Below, piece after piece: positions 5,546 to 11,572 of a DNA stretch of 14,713 nt (the stretch's first letter is position 1; each line of letters starts with the position of its first letter). Below the pieces are notes generated by a model. It saw nothing but the letters and a program-made list of their open reading frames with translations. It had not been told where the DNA came from and ran no database searches. This DNA comes from an uncultured Paraprevotella sp. (lineage in GTDB: Bacteria; Bacteroidota; Bacteroidia; Bacteroidales; Bacteroidaceae). The position numbers and the translations under genes are program-made. The stretch lies in assembly GCA_910584955.1 (NCBI GenBank), contig CAJUDC010000051.1:456-15168 (forward strand). The letters are read 5' to 3'.

Positions 5546-7444
5546 ATGATGAAGAAAATTTTGTCTGCCGTGTTGTTGTTGGCATTGGCTGCACCCGGCG
5601 GAGCAAGAAAGCAGGAGAAACCGACATTTGCGGGCTATCTCTTTGCTTATTTTGAAGGCGGCGGTGACAAGGCTTTGCAGGAACAGTTGCGTTTTGCCGT
5701 GAGTGAAGACGCGCATAACTGGTATGCCTTGAACGGCAACCGTCCGATATTGGCGTCCGACTCCATCAGTGAAAGCGGTGGCATACGCGACCCGCATATC
5801 CTGCGGGGAGAGGACGGACGCTATTATATCGTGGCCACCGATATGATGGTGGCTAAGAACGGATGGACGGAGAATCCGGGTATCGTGCTGCTCAGTTCGG
5901 ACGACCTGGTGCATTGGCGCCATTCGAAGATCAACCTTTCCCGCCAGTATGCCGAGCATTTCGGTGATGCCTATTGGGTGTGGGCGCCCCAGACGATATA
6001 CGACCGTAAGGCAAAGAAGCTGATGATTTACTTCACCCTGCAACGCACCGGTGACGGCCGGAAAAGTCTGACGACGTATTATGCGTATGCCAACAAGGAC
6101 TTTACGGATTTTGAGAGTGAGCCGAAAGTGCTGTTTAATGCCAAGTACGGCTCCATCGATAACGACATCATCGAGCACGACGGCAAGTACCACCTTTTCT
6201 ACAAAGGCAATACCAAGGATGCCGACGGCAAGGAAATAAAGAACGGTATCCAGCAGGCCGTGGCAAAAAGTCTGCGGGGACCGTGGAAAGAGGACTTCAA
6301 GTATCTGGATGCGTATGCCGACACGCGTACCGGAGTGGAGGGGAGCGGGGTGTTCAAGCTTAACGACCGTGACGAGTTTGTGCTGATGTACGATCTGTAC
6401 AGCAGCGGTCGCTACGAATACCAGACCTCGAAAGACCTGGTGCATTTCACCGAACAGCCCCAGTCGTTCCGTAAGGATTTCTTTCCCCGCCACGGTACGG
6501 TGATGTCGGTGACGGCCGAGGAACTGGACCGTTTGCAGCGCCGGTGGGGATATGTGTTGACACACCGTTTCGAAAGCACGGGCAATCCCATCATCCGTGA
6601 CAAGCATACGGCTGATCCGGCGGTGCTCGTGGAGAACGACACGCTTTGGCTCTTTGCCGGGCACGACATGGAGGGTAACCAGCGCGGTTACGTCATGCGT
6701 GACTGGCTGTTGTATTCGACCACCGACATGAAGCACTGGACGGAACACCCTTCGCCGCTGCATATCGACGACTTTGCGTGGGCAAAAAGCAAGCAGGCTT
6801 ATGCCGGTCATGTGGTGCAACGCAACGGGAAATATTATTGGTATGTCTCGACCAATTGGTGCGGCATCGGCGTGGCGGTGGCCGACAAGATTACAGGGCC
6901 TTATAAAGACGCGTTGGGCAAGCCGTTGCTTACCAACGACGATTGCTTCGCTTCGACGCACGCTTGGGCCTGCATCGATCCCGCCGTGTTTATCGACGAC
7001 GACGGTCAGGCTTATATTTTCTGGGGCAACGGCCAGTGTTATTACGCCCGACTGAAACCTTCCATGACGGAAATCGACGGAGAGATCCGGCAGATACCTT
7101 TCGACAAGCGCCATCCGTTTACCGAAGCTCCCTGGGTGCACAAGCGGGAGGGCAAGTACTATCTGACGTATGCCAGCGAATGGCCGGAGAAGATTGCCTA
7201 CGCCATGAGCGACAGCATCGGCGGCCCTTACGTATGCAAAGGCGTTATCTCCGAAATTGCCGGTAACTCCAACACCACGCATCCGGCTATCGTCGAATTC
7301 GGGAACCGTTGGATCTTCTTCTCGCACAACGGCGGACTGCCCGACGGTACCAGTTACAGCCGTTCCGTGATAGCCGAACCGTTGTATTACAATGCCGACG
7401 GGACGATTCGGAGTATTCCGCCCACGGCGGAGGGAGTGAGATGA
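5546..7444 (+). CDS. Secreted glycoside hydrolase with two tandem GH43 modules
   Basis: A 632-residue exported enzyme. Residues 1-20 form a signal peptide. Two five-bladed-propeller GH43-type modules follow. In the first (about 27-335) Asp82 in 'GGIRDPHIL' is the likely base, Asp205 or Asp207 in 'GSIDNDIIEHDGKYHLFY' the pKa modulator and Glu265 in 'TGVEGSG' the acid. In the second (about 345-632) the corresponding residues are Asp357 ('TADPAVL'), Asp478 ('CIDPAVFIDDDG') and Glu527 ('FTEAPW'), with a conserved His594 ('FSHNGG'). Family activities are mainly alpha-L-arabinofuranosidase and beta-xylosidase, with some galactan-active members; specificity here is unknown. Both modules keep a plausible triad, so both may be active. 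ATGs at 5546 and 5549 are alternative starts. The gene heads a colinear cluster with a HlyIII-like gene and a GH2 gene, suggesting combined breakdown of an arabinose/galactose- or xylose-bearing glycan. Confidence 0.88.
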   Translation: MMKKILSAVLLLALAAPGGARKQEKPTFAGYLFAYFEGGGDKALQEQLRFAVSEDAHNWYALNGNRPILASDSISESGGIRDPHILRGEDGRYYIVATDMMVAKNGWTENPGIVLLSSDDLVHWRHSKINLSRQYAEHFGDAYWVWAPQTIYDRKAKKLMIYFTLQRTGDGRKSLTTYYAYANKDFTDFESEPKVLFNAKYGSIDNDIIEHDGKYHLFYKGNTKDADGKEIKNGIQQAVAKSLRGPWKEDFKYLDAYADTRTGVEGSGVFKLNDRDEFVLMYDLYSSGRYEYQTSKDLVHFTEQPQSFRKDFFPRHGTVMSVTAEELDRLQRRWGYVLTHRFESTGNPIIRDKHTADPAVLVENDTLWLFAGHDMEGNQRGYVMRDWLLYSTTDMKHWTEHPSPLHIDDFAWAKSKQAYAGHVVQRNGKYYWYVSTNWCGIGVAVADKITGPYKDALGKPLLTNDDCFASTHAWACIDPAVFIDDDGQAYIFWGNGQCYYARLKPSMTEIDGEIRQIPFDKRHPFTEAPWVHKREGKYYLTYASEWPEKIAYAMSDSIGGPYVCKGVISEIAGNSNTTHPAIVEFGNRWIFFSHNGGLPDGTSYSRSVIAEPLYYNADGTIRSIPPTAEGVR

Positions 7445-7476
7445 CAGCCGGTGTGTGGAAATAAGAAAGAAGGATT

Positions 7477-8124
7477 ATGGCTATCTGTTATACGAAAGGT
7501 GAGGAACTGACCAATACCTTGTCGCATGCTCTGGGGATTCTGTTGGGCGGAGCTTTGGGAGCCTGGTTGCTGAAGATGTGCTACGATTGCGGGAGCGGAT
7601 GGGCGCAGCTGGGTGTATGGCTGTATTTGGCCGGCATGCTGGCTTCGTATGCGGCTTCTACGCTTTATCATGCGTGGCCGGCTGCGGGAGCCGGCAAGGA
7701 GCGCCTGCGCCGTTGGGACCATGCGGCTATATACTGGCACATTGCCGGCAGCTATTCGCCGCTTACGCTGGTAGCCCTCAGGCAGCAGGGATACTGGGGC
7801 TGGGGATTGTTCGTGTTCGTGTGGGCCTGTGCTCTTGCGGGGACGGTGATGAGTTTTCGCAATCTGAAGGAGCACAGCCACCTGGAAACGGTTTGCTTTG
7901 TCGGCATGGGACTGGTGATTCTCGTGGCTTTTAAACCCTTGTTGGATTCGGTCAGCGTGGAAGCCGTGAGCTGGATACTGGCCGAGGGGGTGTGCTACAT
8001 CACCGGAGCTTTGTTCTACACCCTGCACCGGCGGCGCTATATGCACTCCGTTTTTCATTTCTTTGTGCTGGCCGGTTCGCTGTGTCATATCATAGCCGTA
8101 TGGGATGTGCTGGCCGGATTGTAG
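7477..8124 (+). CDS. Hemolysin III (HlyIII/PAQR-like) family membrane protein
   Basis: A 215-residue integral inner-membrane protein with about seven hydrophobic segments, the normal size for the family. Signature residues are present: Glu10, Asn13 and His17 in 'GEELTNTLSHALG', Ser61 and His65 in 'STLYH', Asp81/His82 in 'RWDHAAIYWHIAGSYSP', and His190/His194 in 'HSVFHFF' with a further His204. These Ser/Asp/His positions form the presumed metal site shared with PAQR receptors and alkaline ceramidases. The bacterial function is poorly defined; proposed roles include hemolysis, membrane homeostasis and lipid hydrolysis. The gene begins 32 nt after the GH43 stop behind a purine-rich ribosome site, so it is probably cotranscribed. 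Its place between two carbohydrate enzymes may be accidental. Confidence 0.9.
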   Translation: MAICYTKGEELTNTLSHALGILLGGALGAWLLKMCYDCGSGWAQLGVWLYLAGMLASYAASTLYHAWPAAGAGKERLRRWDHAAIYWHIAGSYSPLTLVALRQQGYWGWGLFVFVWACALAGTVMSFRNLKEHSHLETVCFVGMGLVILVAFKPLLDSVSVEAVSWILAEGVCYITGALFYTLHRRRYMHSVFHFFVLAGSLCHIIAVWDVLAGL

Positions 8125-8146
8125 CCGGGGCGTTTTCAAATAAATC

Positions 8147-8180
8147 GAAGAAGGGATACGGGATCGGTGTCCCTTCGTTC
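8147..8180 (+). terminator. Hairpin between HlyIII and GH2 genes (terminator or attenuator-like)
   Basis: GAAGGGATAC (8150-8159) pairs with GTGTCCCTTC (8167-8176), nine Watson-Crick pairs and one G-U, around a 7-nt loop. Outer GAA/TTC (8147-8149/8178-8180) extends it past a bulge. The following GTATATATAC is AT-rich but not a U-tract. It could be a weak terminator, an attenuator before the GH2 gene or an mRNA processing/stability element. Confidence 0.5.
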
Positions 8181-8220
8181 GTATATATACAAAAGGATTT
8201 ATTCATTTTACTAAAAACAA

Positions 8221-10659
8221 ATGTTCATGAGTATGGTAAGACGCATCTGTTTGTGCCTGATGGCCATCGGACTGTCGGTGGGAGGAAGACTGAGTGCATC
8301 GCTTGCTTCCGCAGATACAGGACGGAAGCAACTGTTTGACGCGAATTGGAGATTTTATGCCGGAGATGAGGCAGCTGCCCGGACTGCCGGGTTCGACGAC
8401 GGCAAGTGGCGTACGCTGGATCTGCCGCACGACTGGAGCATTGAGGGCTGTTTCGACCCCCAGGCTCCGATGGGAAACGACGGCGGTTATCTGCCGGCTG
8501 GGGTAGGCTGGTATCGCAAGGCGTTTACGCTTCCGGCGGCTGTGCGGGGCAAACGTGTGGGATTGTATTTCGAAGGGGTTTATATGAACTCCGAGGTGTT
8601 TGTCAACGGGCAGTCCGTGGGGCAATGGCCTTACGGCTATTCCTCGTTCCACTACGATGTGACGCCTTTTCTGCACGCGGACGGTACGGAGAATGTGGTG
8701 GCCGTACGGGTGGATAACTCGCAGCAGAAAAACTGCCGCTGGTACACCGGATCGGGTATCTACCGGCATGTGTGGCTGACGGTGACCGATCCGGTACACA
8801 TCGGCCATTGGGGTGTGGCGATCACTACGCCCGAAGTGAGTGCGGAAAAGGCTACGGTGCGGGTGAAGACCACCTTGAAAAACGAGACCGACGCTGCCCG
8901 CCGGGTGATGTTGCGGGTCTGTCTGACGAAGGGTGGGAACGAAGTGGCCCGTTCGGAGGCCGAAGTCGAGATACCGGCGGGGAGTGCCGCCGATGTCACC
9001 CGGAGTATGGAAGTGGCGCAGCCTGCGCTGTGGAGCCCCGAAACGCCGAGCCTGTATGAGGCACGTCTGTCCGTGCTGGAGGACGGAAAAGAACGGGATG
9101 CCGTGCAGGAGCCGTTCGGTATCCGCACACTGACGTATTCGGCAGAGAAGGGCATGGCCCTCAACGGACGACCGATTCTTCTGAACGGAGGCTGCCTGCA
9201 TCACGACAACGGTGCATTGGGAGCTGCGGCGTACGACCGGGCCGAAGAGCGCAAGGCCGAACTGCTGAAAGCAGCCGGGTTCAATGCCGTGCGCACCTCG
9301 CATAACCTGCCTTCCGAGGCGTTTCTGTATGCCTGCGACCGTCTGGGGCTTTTGGTGATCGATGAGGCTTTCGACGGTTGGCGCGAAAGCAAGAACGCCC
9401 ACGACTATTCCACGCTGTTCGACGCCTGGTGGAAACGGGATGTCGAGGCGATGGTGCTACGCGACCGCAACCATCCGTCCGTCATCTGCTGGAGCATCGG
9501 AAACGAGGTGATCGAACGTAAGAAAATCGAAGTCGTGACCACAGCCCGCAACCTGGCACAAGCCTGCCGTGCGCTCGACCCCACACGGCCCGTCACCTCA
9601 GCCCTCGCCGCCTGGGATTCGGATTGGGAAATCTATGACCCCCTTGCCGCACAGCACGATATTGTGGGATATAACTATATGATACATAAGTCGGAAACGG
9701 ATCACGCCCGCGTGCCCGGACGGGTGATGTGGCAGACGGAGTCCTATCCTCGCGAGGCCTTTAAAAACTGGGCCAAGGTGAACGACTACAGTTATATAGT
9801 GGGCGATTTCGTATGGACGGCAATGGACTATCTGGGCGAATCGGGTATCGGACGTTTTTATTACGTCGGAGAGAGTGAGGGGGAGCATTATCATCGCAAC
9901 CAATACCCGTGGCACGGTGCCTATTGCGGCGACATCGACCTGACCGGTTGGCGCAAGCCCATTTCGTATTATCGAGAACTGTTGCACAACCCGTCGCGGA
10001 AACTGTATATGGCCGTAAAAGAGCCGGACGGTTATTACGGAAAGATCAGGGAGACGCTGTGGTCGGTGTGGCCCACGTGGGAGAGCTGGAACTGGCCCGG
10101 CCACGAGGGCAAGGAGATAGAGGTGGAGATATATTCGCGTTGCGAGGCCGTGCGCCTGTATCTGAACGATCGCTTGTTGGGTGAGTTGCCTACGGGCCGT
10201 CCGCAGGAGTTCAAGGCCGTTTTCAAGGTGCCCTATGCTACCGGTTCGCTGCGTGCCGTAGGAGTGAACGGCGGGGTGGAGGATAAAGCCGCCGTGGCCG
10301 AACTGCGCACAGCCGGAGAGCCTGCGCGCCTGCGTCTGACGGCTGACCGCTCCCGCCTGGTCGCCGACGGACAGGACTTGGCGTTCGTTACCGTGGAAGT
10401 GCTGGATAAGGACGGTAATGTGTGTCCCAATGCCGACAACAGACTGAAATTCTCGGTAAGTTCTACGGCCCGTCTGGCCGCTACGTGCAGTGCCGATCTG
10501 AAAGATACCGTGTCTTATGTAAGTGCCGAGCGGGCGGCCTGGAAAGGGCGTGCTATGGCTGTGGTGAAGACTACCCGCAAGCGGGGCGGCATCACGTTGA
10601 AGGTTTCTTCGCCGGGCTTGCCCGTGGCTAGGCTGAAACTGACAGCCGGTGCCCGATAA
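8221..10659 (+). CDS. Secreted GH2 beta-galactosidase-type glycoside hydrolase
   Basis: An 812-residue exported glycosidase. The hydrophobic stretch at 7-30 is a signal peptide. Domains in order: GH2 sugar-binding jelly roll (about 36-190, 'LPHDWSIEG', 'GVGWYRKAF'), immunoglobulin-like GH2 domain (about 192-302), TIM barrel (about 305-590), a DUF4982-like beta domain (about 615-690) and a C-terminal Ig-like domain (about 700-808). In the barrel 'RTSHNLPSEAF' (358-368), Glu429 in 'CWSIGNEV' (acid/base) and Glu507 in 'WQTESYP' (nucleophile) are intact, with 'GDFVWTAMDYLGE' (528-540) after them. This layout is common in Bacteroidota beta-galactosidases; other GH2 activities are possible. ATGs at 8221, 8227 and 8233 are alternative starts. 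No consensus promoter is visible in the 96-bp gap, so it may be read from the GH43 promoter past the hairpin at 8147-8180. Confidence 0.92.
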   Translation: MFMSMVRRICLCLMAIGLSVGGRLSASLASADTGRKQLFDANWRFYAGDEAAARTAGFDDGKWRTLDLPHDWSIEGCFDPQAPMGNDGGYLPAGVGWYRKAFTLPAAVRGKRVGLYFEGVYMNSEVFVNGQSVGQWPYGYSSFHYDVTPFLHADGTENVVAVRVDNSQQKNCRWYTGSGIYRHVWLTVTDPVHIGHWGVAITTPEVSAEKATVRVKTTLKNETDAARRVMLRVCLTKGGNEVARSEAEVEIPAGSAADVTRSMEVAQPALWSPETPSLYEARLSVLEDGKERDAVQEPFGIRTLTYSAEKGMALNGRPILLNGGCLHHDNGALGAAAYDRAEERKAELLKAAGFNAVRTSHNLPSEAFLYACDRLGLLVIDEAFDGWRESKNAHDYSTLFDAWWKRDVEAMVLRDRNHPSVICWSIGNEVIERKKIEVVTTARNLAQACRALDPTRPVTSALAAWDSDWEIYDPLAAQHDIVGYNYMIHKSETDHARVPGRVMWQTESYPREAFKNWAKVNDYSYIVGDFVWTAMDYLGESGIGRFYYVGESEGEHYHRNQYPWHGAYCGDIDLTGWRKPISYYRELLHNPSRKLYMAVKEPDGYYGKIRETLWSVWPTWESWNWPGHEGKEIEVEIYSRCEAVRLYLNDRLLGELPTGRPQEFKAVFKVPYATGSLRAVGVNGGVEDKAAVAELRTAGEPARLRLTADRSRLVADGQDLAFVTVEVLDKDGNVCPNADNRLKFSVSSTARLAATCSADLKDTVSYVSAERAAWKGRAMAVVKTTRKRGGITLKVSSPGLPVARLKLTAGAR

Positions 10660-10683
10660 GCCGTTTCGTTTCCGATATTGTAC

Positions 10684-10719
10684 AAAGTCCGTGCGGAGGT
10701 CGTGCCGCACGGACTTTTT
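10684..10719 (+). terminator. Strong rho-independent terminator after the GH2 gene
   Basis: A 13-bp perfect stem, AAAGTCCGTGCGG (10684-10696) with CCGCACGGACTTT (10705-10717), around an 8-nt loop and ending in a T-run (10715-10719). It closes the GH43-HlyIII-GH2 transcription unit 24 nt after the stop codon. Confidence 0.9.
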
Positions 10720-11342
10720 CATTTCCGGCTGTCGTAGTGACGTTTTGTTATAGAAGGCTTTCCGTGGCTGGCGTTTTTCAGCCTCGGGGGTGATGTCGCA
10801 GCCTATATGCGATTCTCAGCGGATGCCCTGAGTTTTGCTTTGTTTGCATAAGTCTGATTATAAGTGGTTTGCACGGAAATCTTTGATTTATCCTTTACAA
10901 CGAGAAAAGAGTATGCAGATGTTAAAACGGCTTGTCCGGCCCTTTTTTATCCGGTATACCCCGTTTTTTAAAAGCCTTTTGTTCCACCGTCTGTCACGGG
11001 GCGAGCACCACGTTGCGTCCGGTTGGGCGTCATTATCCCATGGGATGCCCGAGCCGTTTGTATCCGATGCGCACCGCAGCATTCCGCTACCGTCGCAAAA
11101 GCTGTTTTTGGTGGAAAAAAGCCTGTTTTTTCTCCTTGATAAACCGTTTTTTGCAGGCCGACGGACAGCCATGCTGCTTGTGAAAAAAGGGTAGAAATAT
11201 CTTTGTGCTACTATACAGGCGGCATGTGATGTCTTTTTGTTATCGGGCGTTGTCGTTTGCTATACCGTAGCAGAAAATAGAATCCTATATACTTCGTTTG
11301 TTAATTACAAGATTCATAATTAGTTTATTAAGTAGGGGAAAT
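10720..11342. other. Long intergenic stretch without a supported gene
   Basis: Apart from open frames at 10835-11194 (plus) and 10888-11172 (minus) that overlap each other and resemble no family I know, nothing reads as a gene. An exact TAnnTTTG box (TATCTTTG, 11198-11205) faces right without a good -33; it could start a transcript into the inverted-repeat region. GTTTTT/CGTTTTTT runs recur between 10940 and 11152 between GC-richer blocks. A small RNA or degraded gene is possible but unproven. Confidence 0.45.
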
Positions 11343-11360
11343 ACTTCTCTTCCGAAGAGA
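11343..11360 (+). repeat. Left inverted repeat of a putative invertible promoter segment
   Basis: ACTTCTCTTCCGAAGAGA is the exact reverse complement of 11525-11542. The repeat is itself a near-perfect palindrome: TCTCTTC and GAAGAGA flank one central base (C11353). Identity to the partner stops at both ends of the 18 bp, so it is a discrete site. Confidence 0.85.
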
Positions 11361-11451
11361 TGTACAGCAAATTGTAAATACTATGAAAAACAGGGTTGTA
11401 TATGAATATGAATTCTGTAGATGGAAAAGTATTATTTACTAAATCAAGGTA

Positions 11452-11474
11452 AATAGTAATATTGTAGTACTATT
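11452..11474. repeat. Inverted repeat just upstream of the -33 box, possible operator
   Basis: AATAGTA (11452-11458) and TACTATT (11468-11474) are reverse complements separated by 9 nt, ending two bases before the TTTG at 11477. A second overlapping pair, TATTTAC (11433-11439) and GTAAATA (11449-11455), lies just upstream. The position suits an activator or repressor site, but in AT-rich DNA such pairs can arise by chance. Confidence 0.35.
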
Positions 11475-11476
11475 CA

Positions 11477-11508
11477 TTTGGTTGATATTAAGCTTTTATG
11501 TAATTTTG
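11477..11508 (+). promoter_or_regulatory. Consensus promoter of the OmpA-like gene
   Basis: TTTG (11477-11480), a spacer of exactly 20 nt, then TAATTTTG (11501-11508): a complete match to the Bacteroidota promoter. Transcription near 11515 gives a leader of about 58 nt that runs through the right inverted repeat, whose palindrome could form a 7-bp hairpin in the mRNA. Confidence 0.8.
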
Positions 11509-11524
11509 CAAGCCGTTGGAAATT

Positions 11525-11542
11525 TCTCTTCGGAAGAGAAGT
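11525..11542 (-). repeat. Right inverted repeat of a putative invertible promoter segment
   Basis: TCTCTTCGGAAGAGAAGT is the exact reverse complement of 11343-11360. Here the internal dyad is TTCTCTTC (11524-11531) and GAAGAGAA (11533-11540) about a single central G11532. The central base differs between the copies (C left, G right) exactly as expected for two head-to-head copies of one site. It ends 30 nt before the ATG. Confidence 0.85.
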
Positions 11543-11572
11543 TTAGCGCATGTACTAATCAATGGATAAAAT

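Larger units (their letters stand above)
11361..11524. promoter_or_regulatory. Putative invertible (phase-variable) promoter segment, ON orientation
   Basis: This 164-bp AT-rich segment lies between perfect 18-bp inverted repeats and contains a full consensus promoter pointing right at the OmpA-like gene. No matching promoter points left within it. Inversion at the repeats would turn the promoter away from the gene. Bacteroidales are known for promoters inverted this way, for example the capsular polysaccharide promoters of Bacteroides fragilis. No invertase or tyrosine recombinase gene is in the window. The inversion itself is inferred from architecture. Confidence 0.65.

Noticed and set aside
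5336..7327. 663-codon minus-strand open frame opposite the GH43 gene
   Set aside because: It mirrors a well-supported GH43 gene with intact motifs. Its translation has no domain and a His/Arg/Val-rich make-up typical of an antisense shadow in GC-rich coding DNA.
7387..8139. 250-codon minus-strand frame opposite the HlyIII gene
   Set aside because: The plus strand encodes a full HlyIII protein with all signature histidines; the antisense frame is low in hydrophobic pattern and has no domain.
8203..10722. Long minus-strand frames (399 and 374 codons) opposite the GH2 gene
   Set aside because: Both are antisense to a complete GH2 enzyme, show no recognisable domain, and one runs straight through the GH2 terminator.
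10835..11194. 119-codon plus-strand and 94-codon minus-strand frames as genes
   Set aside because: They overlap each other, neither has a clear promoter or family, and composition does not favour either strand. They are kept only as a question in the findings.
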